Made by a program: the position numbers and the translations under genes
Shown: piece after piece, positions 24,246-31,599 of the stretch
How the letters are laid out: every line of letters starts with the position of its first letter
Numbering within the stretch: the stretch's first letter is position 1
Origin: an uncultured Planctomycetales bacterium
GTDB lineage: Bacteria; Planctomycetota; Planctomycetia; Pirellulales; S012-138
Assembly: GCA_937982665.1 (NCBI GenBank)
Contig: CALJLD010000247.1
Location: forward strand, 1 to 32,774
Direction of reading: 5' to 3'
DNA length: 32,774 nucleotides
Notes under the pieces: generated by a model
The model's database searches: none
Told to the model about the DNA's origin: nothing
The model's input: the letters and a program-made list of their open reading frames with translations, nothing else

Positions 24246-25661
24246 CTACTTCTTGCTGAAGTCACCCACGGGCCGATACAGCCCATAGTTCTCCTGGGCG
24301 AGCGCTTTGAGGAATCCTTCGAAGGAGTTCTCGGGGTCTTCGTCCGGTTCGATGCCGATAGTGTAGAGCGTCACGCGGTGAATGCGGTTGCCTTCGCGAA
24401 CGGCCTCGACAATCTCTTCCTTGTCGACAATCTTGCCGGTGGTGGGAGCGCCGTCGGAGACGAAGTAGATCGCCTCCAAGTTCTTGAAGCCGAACGTGGC
24501 TTCCAACGCGTCGTACGAAGCGGTCAACTCTTCAGCCCTAAGCGATTCAATCCAGCGCGCGGCAGTGGCTTTGGCCAACGTAGTGGCTTGCTGCAAGTCA
24601 GGCTGCCACGGCCCAACGCGGGAGTTATAGGCCACGATGTTGAAGTACTTCTCATCGCTCAAGGCGTTGATCGCATCGATCAATTCGCGCTTTGCAGCCG
24701 CCATGCGGCCGCGGCGGTTCATGCTGCCGGAACAATCGATGATGAAGACCATCCGCTGGGCAAAGATCGGCAAATCGTAGTAGGTCGCTGTGCCTTCGGC
24801 GGCAAAAGCGGCCATCACATCCGCTGGCGACTCCAAGGCGTTGGGGAATTCAAAGCCATCCCGGTTGCGTTCCCACCAAAGACTCCAATGATCGGCGTTG
24901 TCGCCAAATCGCTCTCCGGAGATTGCCGTGAGGTATTTGATGGCGTCGCCTTGGACTTCGCCATTGATGTGCGGCAACAGCTCAACAAGCAGGTCCACGG
25001 CCGCAGACGTGCGGATCGCGATGATCGCTTGAATCAGGCCGCGGCGGAATCCAAAATCGGCGGCGATTAACCGCGAATTGCCGAAAGTTCGCAATCCGGC
25101 CAGCGCGTCATCGTCACCGCGAGCCCCTAACCCTTCTATCACTTCGTTGAGGATCAGCAGATTGTTGGGCCGCGCGGTCGCGTGCATGTCCACCATGTTG
25201 ATGAATTCGGCCTGCATCTCTTCGTCAGGCGACATTGCCAACGCAAACAGCAAGGAATAGCTCACGGCGTTCCAGCCTTGGCGGCGAGATTCCGTCCGCA
25301 ACTGACCGAGGTATAACTTGCAGACGTGGGCATGCTTGTGAAAGCTGACAATGGTCTCATGCGCTTCTTTGCGAACTTCCGCATTGGCATCATCAAGGAC
25401 ATTCATGCTCATCCGGGCGGCGTCCTGCAGCGGAAATTCGCGCAGCGCAATCATCGCTTCAATTCGGTCGGCCTCGATGCCGCTGCGAACCTTTTGAACG
25501 AGGTCCTTTTGCGCGGCTTTGAAGTTCTTGCGGACTTCGGCAAGATCGGTTGGATCATCGCCGGGACGCTGGGGGCTGGCCGCAATTGCGCTTTGCATGG
25601 GCGCAAGAACAAATACGCCCACAAACGCCAACAGGCCAATCATTCCAAGATTGCGGCACAT
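24246..25661 (-). CDS. Secreted HEAT-repeat and von Willebrand factor A domain protein
   Basis: 471 residues from the ATG at 25661 (GAGGAGA upstream; the longer frame to 25748 is not needed). The signal peptide (CRNLGMIGLLAFVGVFVLAP) is followed by ~230 residues of helical repeats of the HEAT type. Next comes a VWA domain whose metal-ion-dependent adhesion site is intact: DCSGSM (309-314, DxSxS), a downstream Thr in ELTASYDALEATF and the Asp of VSDGAPTTG. The C-terminal stretch (FEGFLKALAQENYGLYR) is the usual end of such VWA domains. It should mediate metal-dependent protein binding at the envelope. The partner is unknown. It is divergent from the DUF1559 gene, and the two share the region 25662-25912. 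Confidence 0.87.
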   Translation of the reverse strand: MCRNLGMIGLLAFVGVFVLAPMQSAIAASPQRPGDDPTDLAEVRKNFKAAQKDLVQKVRSGIEADRIEAMIALREFPLQDAARMSMNVLDDANAEVRKEAHETIVSFHKHAHVCKLYLGQLRTESRRQGWNAVSYSLLFALAMSPDEEMQAEFINMVDMHATARPNNLLILNEVIEGLGARGDDDALAGLRTFGNSRLIAADFGFRRGLIQAIIAIRTSAAVDLLVELLPHINGEVQGDAIKYLTAISGERFGDNADHWSLWWERNRDGFEFPNALESPADVMAAFAAEGTATYYDLPIFAQRMVFIIDCSGSMNRRGRMAAAKRELIDAINALSDEKYFNIVAYNSRVGPWQPDLQQATTLAKATAARWIESLRAEELTASYDALEATFGFKNLEAIYFVSDGAPTTGKIVDKEEIVEAVREGNRIHRVTLYTIGIEPDEDPENSFEGFLKALAQENYGLYRPVGDFSKK

Positions 25662-25699
25662 CACGGTTCTCCTCAGTCCCTTTGGCGGTGAAGCCCTCC

Positions 25700-25734
25700 G
25701 ATAATTGGCGACGCGGTCCAAATGTTCAATTATC
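25700..25734. promoter_or_regulatory. Inverted repeat in the divergent VWA/DUF1559 promoter region
   Basis: GATAATTG at 25700-25707 and CAATTATC at 25727-25734: a perfect 8-bp dyad with 19 bp between. Each arm contains GATAAT, a -10-like hexamer facing outward on opposite strands. Could be an operator or paired promoters. The rest of 25662-25912 shows only a weak TTGGAC-N18-TATTGT pair near 25806. Confidence 0.35.
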
Positions 25735-25912
25735 AGCGTCAAGATCAAGCCTAGCGTGCACCAAACAGTCTCACAAGTTTTGACTGCCGCTTCAGAGGGG
25801 CTGCATTGGACAGTTTTTAGGGCGATTGATATTGTGTGGGCGCACCGGCTCGCCGTGCTGAAACGGATTCTGCGCGTTTGCCGGAAGTATTGCCTAAGAA
25901 ATGGAGGAGCAA

Positions 25913-28444
25913 ATGGCCATCGCCCTGATGGGACCGATTGAGTTGTTGATGATTTTGACGCTGGGAGGGGGCGTACCCGTGGTCATGCCCCCGCTTGAGG
26001 CGGACGCCGGCATGATGAGCGTTGCGCCGCAGGAATGCATGTTTTACGCAAGCTGGTATGGCGTTGCGGATCCAGTCGCCGGAAGCGGGAACTCGACGGA
26101 AGCCCTGATGGCTGAGCCACAGGTGCAAGAGTTCCTCCGGACCGTGACGGGCGCGATTGAGTCTTTGGTGACCGACCCAAACGTTCCCCGAGACATGCGC
26201 GAAGGCGCGGACGTGTTCTTGCCGCTCTTCAAGAATCTCTACCAGCGACCGGTCACGTTGTATTTTGGCGGGATCGAAATGCCCAACGGTTTGGTGGGCC
26301 CGCCGGATGTTGACGGGGCGATTGTGGTTCACTGCGGCGCGAGGAAGGAATCACTTGTCGGCAGCATGCAGAAGCTGGAAGCGCTGTTCGCAGCGTCAAC
26401 CAATCTGCAAGTCAATGAGATCGATCGCTCCGGCACCAAGTTTCGCAAGTTCATGTTGCCGCCGGACGCCCCGGAAATGGGCTGGGGCATCTCTGGCGAT
26501 TACCTGGTTTTTGCCGTCGGCGCAAACACATTTGATGACGTGCTGCGACGCATCTCCGCTAAGCGCGGTCCGCCTCAATGGTTGCAAGATGTTCATACAA
26601 AATTGAGCGTTGATCGGCCGGAGTTTGCACAGTATTTCAATGTTGCCAAAGCGATTGAGACGCTGAACCTGGTGATGCCCATCGGCGGAGAAGACGTTGG
26701 TCGTGTCACGCAGGCGTTAGGGCTAAACAGCATTCGCCATATTGCGACGGTGCAGGGCTATGACACTCAAAGCGTTGTCAGCAAAACACATGTCGCCACG
26801 ATTGGCCCTCCGCATGGCGTGCTGGAACTGCTGGTGGGCGAGCCGCTCTCAATTGGCGACTTGCGCGGAATTCCCGCGGACGCTAACCTGGCCTATGTCC
26901 TCAAGATGGACATGGAAGCCAAGCTCAACAAGATGACAAGCCTTGCCCGCAGCGTTGACCCGGGCGCCGGTGACATGTTCGAGCAGGCCATCGCCGAGTT
27001 TGGGCAGGAATTTGGCCTGGACTTGCGCGAAGACCTGTTTGGCCCGCTGGGCGATGTGATCCGCGTCTACAACTCGCCGGAGTCTGGCGGATTGTTATTC
27101 ACAGGACTGACCGTGGTTGCCGATGTTGACGACGCCAATCGATTGCAAGCGACGCACGAACGGCTGCTCACAATGTTGCGGCAGTCTTTTGATCGGTATG
27201 GAGACGACGTCGCAGTCAATGAATACAATTTCGGCGGAACGACGATCTATCATCTGAGCCTAGGGTCGGAAGCGCCGCTGGCACCAGCCTGGTGCTTGAC
27301 CGAGAACAAACTTGTCTTCGGTTTGTATCCGCAATCGGTCAAGGCGTTTCTCTCTGGCGATTCATCCGGCTCCAGCCTGGCCGAGAACAAGAATGTGCAA
27401 GCGCTCTTTGCTGACGGCAACGCGCCATATCTGATCAGCTATCAAGACACGCGAGATATCATCCGCACGGTCTATCCGTTCGTGCAGATCTTTGCGCCCA
27501 TCATGGCTGACGAGTTGCGCCGAGAGGGCTTCAACTTTGACATCGCAAGCATCCCGTCGGCAAACGCTGTGCTGCCGCACTTGACGCCGAGTGTGTCAGC
27601 CTGCAAGTCGACGTCTGATGGCTTGTTGTTCGAGTCTCATCAAAGCGTGCCTGGGTTGTCTTCACTCCCTGCTCTGGCAGTGCTGGGGCTTGGCATCACC
27701 GCCGTTGAAGAGCGCAGTTTCAACCTAGGGCCTGCCTATCCGGAAGCGCAAAACAACTTGCGACAATTGGCCATCGCCATGCACAACTATCATGACGTTC
27801 ACGGCCGATTGCCAGCGGCAGTCAACGCCGACGCCAATGGTAAGCCGCTGTTGAGTTGGCGCGTGCATTTGCTGCCCTACCTGGAACAACAGGCGCTGTA
27901 TGAGCAGTTCCATTTTGATGAACCTTGGGATAGCGAACACAACCTTCAACTGCTGGAGAAAATGCCGGATGTTTTTGCGTCGCCCGGCGGCGAAGAACTA
28001 GAGCGCGGCATGACGTCGTTCCTTGTCCCAACTGGCGATGCGACAATCTTCCCGATCGGCGCCGGCGGACCCGGCAAGGGTCTTTCTCTGGCGTCAATTC
28101 GGGACGGAACCTCCAACACGGTCATGATTGTGGAAGCAACTCCCGATCAAGCGGTGCCTTGGACCAAGCCAGCGGATTGGGAATACGATGACAAGGCGCA
28201 GCCCAGCGTGTTGGTTGGCCATCGCCAAGGCGGATTCCTCGCCGCATTTGCGGATGCGCACGTGGCGTTGATCACCGAGTTCGCGACTGCGGAGGACTTT
28301 CATGCGATCTTCACGCGCGATGGCGGTGAGATTGTTGACGTGTCCTGGCTTGAGGATGGAAGCGGAGCTGCTTTTGAGGACGTTGGTCCAATCCTGAGAG
28401 ATCAGGTGCCGCCACCAGTTATTCGCGGCGGCATTCGGGATTGA
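25913..28444 (+). CDS. Large secreted protein with C-terminal DUF1559 domain
   Basis: About 843 residues. GGAGGAG lies just before the ATG at 25913, favouring it over 25901. An N-terminal hydrophobic segment (IELLMILTLGGGVPVVM) is followed by a ~590-residue region of unknown family (beta/alpha, with LYFGGIEMPNG and repeated NRLQATHERLL-like helices), possibly related to DUF3352-like envelope proteins. The end is a DUF1559 domain: NNLRQLAIAMHNYHDVHGRLPAA, LSWRVHLLPYLEQQALYEQFH, SLASIRDGTSNTVMIVEA and a final HRQGGFLAAFADAHVALI, where the usual H-x9-DG ends in DA. In planctomycetes DUF1559 usually follows a prepilin-type N-terminus; here it is fused behind another domain instead. Function unknown. 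Confidence 0.85.
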   Translation: MAIALMGPIELLMILTLGGGVPVVMPPLEADAGMMSVAPQECMFYASWYGVADPVAGSGNSTEALMAEPQVQEFLRTVTGAIESLVTDPNVPRDMREGADVFLPLFKNLYQRPVTLYFGGIEMPNGLVGPPDVDGAIVVHCGARKESLVGSMQKLEALFAASTNLQVNEIDRSGTKFRKFMLPPDAPEMGWGISGDYLVFAVGANTFDDVLRRISAKRGPPQWLQDVHTKLSVDRPEFAQYFNVAKAIETLNLVMPIGGEDVGRVTQALGLNSIRHIATVQGYDTQSVVSKTHVATIGPPHGVLELLVGEPLSIGDLRGIPADANLAYVLKMDMEAKLNKMTSLARSVDPGAGDMFEQAIAEFGQEFGLDLREDLFGPLGDVIRVYNSPESGGLLFTGLTVVADVDDANRLQATHERLLTMLRQSFDRYGDDVAVNEYNFGGTTIYHLSLGSEAPLAPAWCLTENKLVFGLYPQSVKAFLSGDSSGSSLAENKNVQALFADGNAPYLISYQDTRDIIRTVYPFVQIFAPIMADELRREGFNFDIASIPSANAVLPHLTPSVSACKSTSDGLLFESHQSVPGLSSLPALAVLGLGITAVEERSFNLGPAYPEAQNNLRQLAIAMHNYHDVHGRLPAAVNADANGKPLLSWRVHLLPYLEQQALYEQFHFDEPWDSEHNLQLLEKMPDVFASPGGEELERGMTSFLVPTGDATIFPIGAGGPGKGLSLASIRDGTSNTVMIVEATPDQAVPWTKPADWEYDDKAQPSVLVGHRQGGFLAAFADAHVALITEFATAEDFHAIFTRDGGEIVDVSWLEDGSGAAFEDVGPILRDQVPPPVIRGGIRD

Positions 28445-28484
28445 CAATAGCGTCAAAGAAAAGAGCCAAAAGCGACAAGTCAAC

Positions 28485-28934
28485 ATGCCAGGCATCTTTG
28501 AGTTTCGCCATCGGGTCAAACCGGACGAGATCGACCGGTTGGGCCACGTGAGCAATTTGCATTATCTGCGCTGGACGCAAGATGCCGCGCTTGCGCACAG
28601 TGCGGAACAGGGTTGGCCTGCGAGCCGCTATCACGAAATCGGCGAAGGCTTTGTGGTCCGCTCGCATCGCATCGAATATCTGCGCCCGGCGATGCCCAAC
28701 GATGAGATCATTGTGCGAACTTGGGTCGCCGGGTTTCGCCGCGTGACATCGTTACGCCGCTTCGAGATTGTTCGGGCGGCGGACGAGAAACTGCTGGCCA
28801 CCGCGCAAACCGATTGGGCCTATGTGAGCTTCCGGACAGGATATCCCAAGCGGATTCCCGCCGAGGTCTTCTCAGCGTTTGAAGTTGTCGCGCGGGAAAC
28901 GGCTCCATCGCAAACAGGCACATTGCCCAAATGA
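28485..28934 (+). CDS. Acyl-CoA thioesterase, 4HBT hot-dog fold (YbgC/FadM-like)
   Basis: 149 residues, a typical single hot-dog domain. The active-site region is DEIDRLGHVSNLHYLRW, with the catalytic Asp (Asp17) and the GHVSN turn as in 4-hydroxybenzoyl-CoA thioesterases. The central strands HRIEYLRPAMPNDEIIVRTWV and SLRRFEIVRAADEKLLATAQTDWAYV follow the family pattern. It hydrolyses an acyl-CoA thioester; chain preference is unknown. It follows the DUF1559 gene by 40 bp but has no evident functional link. The stop codon lies within a 16-bp tandem repeat. Confidence 0.88.
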   Translation: MPGIFEFRHRVKPDEIDRLGHVSNLHYLRWTQDAALAHSAEQGWPASRYHEIGEGFVVRSHRIEYLRPAMPNDEIIVRTWVAGFRRVTSLRRFEIVRAADEKLLATAQTDWAYVSFRTGYPKRIPAEVFSAFEVVARETAPSQTGTLPK

Positions 28935-28956
28935 AGCCGCGCCCAAATGAAGCCGC
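28925..28956. repeat. Tandem 16-bp direct repeat across the thioesterase stop
   Basis: GCCCAAATGAAGCCGC occurs twice head-to-tail (28925-28940, 28941-28956). The first copy contains the TGA stop of the thioesterase gene, so the duplication does not alter the protein. Probably a slippage event. Confidence 0.8.
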
Positions 28957-28984
28957 GCCAAACAACGGCATATGCCAACGATAC

Positions 28985-29620
28985 TCAGACAATGCCCAAG
29001 AGCATGAGAGTGCCCAGCACGCAACAGCTTGCGCCGGTCAACTGCCAGGAATGCCGGCGGGAAACTTTCGCTAACAGAATCCCCGCAGCAATGCCGGCAA
29101 TGTGCAGCAACGCGGTGGCAGCCAAGAAACCTGCCGAATAAGGGGCGACAATGCTGCCCGCCCCGCTGCCCATACCGCTTCCCGCGATGTGCGCGAAGCC
29201 GTGGAACGATCCAAACAAAGCCACAAGGCCAAGCCCGAAAACCAGACGGATGTCTTTGCGCATCGCAATCAACAGCCCAAGGCCGAGTACCGAGCATGCA
29301 ACGCCAAACTGGACGAAGTTGTTCGCAAAACTCGCGGTTGCAAAACTCCGACTGCTCGCAACGATTCCCCCGCCCACAATTGCGGTCAGAAACATCGTTG
29401 GCGTCAACCACAGCGCTTTGCCGCCAATTCGCACAGCGAGCAAACCCACGGCAATCATCGCCAGCAAGTGATCCAAGCCTAAGAGCGGATGGCGGAACCC
29501 ATCTTCGAAATGACCGCCGTGCCCTGGGTGAGCGACCGCGACGCCGGCGGTTGCAGAGACGAAACTGACCGCCGCGACAACGCAGGCCGCCACGGTGACA
29601 ATAAGTGGCAATCGACGCAT
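28985..29620 (-). CDS. HupE/UreJ-family (nickel-type) permease
   Basis: 211 residues from the ATG at 29620, which has GGAGAAA upstream; the longer frame to 29698 is not protein-like. A signal-peptide-like first segment ends in VAHPGHGGH, giving a His-rich mature N-terminus. HPLLGLDHLLAMIAVG is the family signature in helix 1, and SFHGFAHIAG carries the second His pair. About six helices follow. HupE/UreJ proteins import nickel or cobalt, usually for hydrogenase or urease, neither of which is in this window. It is downstream of the TolC-like gene on the same strand, with a 194-bp gap that contains a hairpin. Confidence 0.9.
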   Translation of the reverse strand: MRRLPLIVTVAACVVAAVSFVSATAGVAVAHPGHGGHFEDGFRHPLLGLDHLLAMIAVGLLAVRIGGKALWLTPTMFLTAIVGGGIVASSRSFATASFANNFVQFGVACSVLGLGLLIAMRKDIRLVFGLGLVALFGSFHGFAHIAGSGMGSGAGSIVAPYSAGFLAATALLHIAGIAAGILLAKVSRRHSWQLTGASCCVLGTLMLLGIV

Positions 29621-29712
29621 GAAGTTTCTCCGTCGCAAGTTGCTTTGTCGCAATTGTCTCGTCACGCGCTTGCCTGTTCGGAGGTTGAACCAGTGCAAGT
29701 TTCCAACAGGAA

Positions 29713-29732
29713 CGAAAGCCCAAGTGCTTTCG
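29713..29732 (-). terminator. Hairpin between the TolC-like and HupE genes
   Basis: On the minus strand CGAAAGC-ACTTGG-GCTTTCG, a perfect 7-bp stem with a 6-nt loop, followed by TTCCTGTT. It sits ~80 nt after the TolC-like stop and ~90 nt before the HupE start, so it is either a weak terminator or part of the HupE leader. Confidence 0.4.
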
Positions 29733-29814
29733 GCGAAACGCTGGCGATGAGCTTACCCCAGATTCCCATTTTCGCAAACAGCAGCGCGAATTCGCCGCGT
29801 TTGAACGGGTTGCT

Positions 29815-31302
29815 CTATTGGCCTAAAGCGTCTTCCAGCAGCAAGAATTCAATTCGAGCGGCCGTCAGATGGGCGTCCTGCAGCGACTGGAGGTATTGCT
29901 GCTTGAAGCGGAAAAGCGTCGTTTGTGCCGTGAGGACGTCCACATAGTCGGCTTCATCGCCTCGATACGCGGCGGTGCGGAGTTGGAAAACTCTGTCCGC
30001 GTTGGGCAGGATGTCGCGCTGGTAGTTCTCAACTTGCCGGACAGCCGCCGAGTATTCCGCAAAGACGCTGGCGAGCCGTTGCTCGATATTGAGCATGATG
30101 CGATCGCGGTCACGCTGAGCAGCCGTGAGGCTGGCTCTGGCTGCCAGCACAGCGCCCTGGTTGGCGTCGTTCACCGGAATGGCGACCGACAACTGCATGT
30201 TGGCAATCACATGATTGCTGATGGTGCTGTGCGCCACACCAGCCTGAACGTTGACGTTCGGAATCGGCTCCACGGCCTGGCGTTGCACGTTCCAACGCGC
30301 CGCGGCAATCCGCGCGTCCGCGTTCGCCAACAATGGGCTTTCCGCAAATAACCGATTAAGTGTGCTGGACCATTCTAGCTGCGGGATATTGTCTTCCAAT
30401 GGTCCCGCGAGCCGTTCAGGATTGAGTTGCTGCCCACCGGTGACAACTGAAAGTCTGCGCCAGGCGCCGGCAACCTCTGCCTGGGCGTTGTTGACAAGCA
30501 CCGCGGCGCCGAAGGCTTCGCTTTGCGCCTGTAGCCGTTCAACGTCAGCACTTTCTAAGAACTCAACCTTGGCTTCGGCGATCGTCACTCCATCATCGGC
30601 AATCGCCAACAATTGCTCGGCCAACGCAAGACGTTCCTGGGCAATCCGCGCGTTGATATACGCGATGCGGACATCGGCCAGCACTCGCATTTGTGTGATC
30701 CGCCAGGCCTCCTCCGCGGCGCGGACCTCGGCGCTGGCCGTGGATTGGGCGAGCCCCAGCTTGCCGCCAGTGATGTACTCGCGCGACCAGAAGAAACCGT
30801 GAATCCCGGCGGTGCCATCATTGCCCATCTCTTGCGCGGAGTACCCAAGCCGTGGATTGGGACGCAAGCCGGCTTGCACCCAGCGACCGCGGGCGGCATC
30901 GACGCGCGCTGCCGCTTGTAACAAAGCCGGGTGCCGATTCAGCGCCAAGTTTTGCAGGTTTTCAAGAGTCACTCCACCAGTCGGCGGTCCAGGAGCGACG
31001 GACTCAGGCGAAATGCCAGGGTTCACGTTGTCCTGCGGACTGGCCGGAAAATACCGTCCGGCAAATGGCATCTTTGGCCGTGCCATTGTTCGCGGAGCAG
31101 ACTCGGGCAACAAGATCGCAGGGTCACCGGGTTCCGTGTCGCGCCGACCGATGCGGGGGATGGCCAGTGTTGGACCTTGGCCGGCAGCCTGGGCAAGAGG
31201 CGGGCGCGAACCTGTTTGCGCGATGATCGGCGCGGCCAAAGCCAGGCCCAACACAGCCAATCCGCCTGCTAGCGTATTTTTGACCGCTCGTCGCAACGCC
31301 AT
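29815..31302 (-). CDS. TolC-family outer membrane efflux protein
   Basis: 495 residues from the ATG at 31302; a TTG at 31326 is in frame. The signal peptide (AVKNTLAGGLAVLGLALAAPIIAQ) is followed by a ~90-residue Pro-rich linker. Two OEP repeats come next: VTLENLQNLALNRHPALLQAAARVDAARG with GLRPNPRLGYSAQE, and NRLFAESPLLANADARIAAARWNV with EPIPNVNVQAGVAHS. Each has long helices rich in Ala and Gln, as in the trimeric periplasmic tunnel. It would be the outer-membrane channel of an efflux or secretion system. No RND pump or membrane-fusion gene is adjacent; the MsbA-like exporter at 22191 is too distant to link on position alone. Confidence 0.92.
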   Translation of the reverse strand: MALRRAVKNTLAGGLAVLGLALAAPIIAQTGSRPPLAQAAGQGPTLAIPRIGRRDTEPGDPAILLPESAPRTMARPKMPFAGRYFPASPQDNVNPGISPESVAPGPPTGGVTLENLQNLALNRHPALLQAAARVDAARGRWVQAGLRPNPRLGYSAQEMGNDGTAGIHGFFWSREYITGGKLGLAQSTASAEVRAAEEAWRITQMRVLADVRIAYINARIAQERLALAEQLLAIADDGVTIAEAKVEFLESADVERLQAQSEAFGAAVLVNNAQAEVAGAWRRLSVVTGGQQLNPERLAGPLEDNIPQLEWSSTLNRLFAESPLLANADARIAAARWNVQRQAVEPIPNVNVQAGVAHSTISNHVIANMQLSVAIPVNDANQGAVLAARASLTAAQRDRDRIMLNIEQRLASVFAEYSAAVRQVENYQRDILPNADRVFQLRTAAYRGDEADYVDVLTAQTTLFRFKQQYLQSLQDAHLTAARIEFLLLEDALGQ

Positions 31303-31378
31303 CTCCCTATGTCGAAATCCGCGCAAAGCAAAACTGCGCTTCTCAGATCATTGGAAGAAACATCGGCCGTGAAGGTGC

Positions 31379-31407
31379 GGCCAATCAGTTAACTTTAACG
31401 ATTGGCC
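31379..31407. promoter_or_regulatory. Near-perfect 29-bp palindrome in a divergent promoter region
   Basis: Outer arms GGCCAATC / GATTGGCC (8 bp, perfect) and inner arms GTTAA / TTAAC (5 bp, perfect) around CT, with a single unpaired A. It lies 77 bp upstream of the TolC-like start and ~190 bp upstream of the AAA+ start, consistent with a repressor operator serving one or both genes. As RNA it would be a 13-bp hairpin. Confidence 0.6.
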
Positions 31408-31599
31408 AAGGTTTGACAGCAGACAACGCTATCGCACTCAGCAGAGGTGCCACTACCAGCTCGTGTTTGTTCTACGCAGATTACGGTTGAGAATATCGCG
31501 AACTCGCTGGCTGTTTTGCTGTCGTATCAGTGTGCCGGGACATCGCGCTTGGCTGGACTCTAGATTTGATGCTTGTCGCGCTTTCTTGCGCGGAACCTC

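Noticed and set aside
28441..28456. TTGAC/GTCAA hairpin at the DUF1559 stop as a terminator
   Set aside because: Only 5 bp, overlaps the stop codon and has no T-run.
31413..31441. TTGACA just after the large palindrome as an AAA+ promoter
   Set aside because: No acceptable -10 at the right distance.
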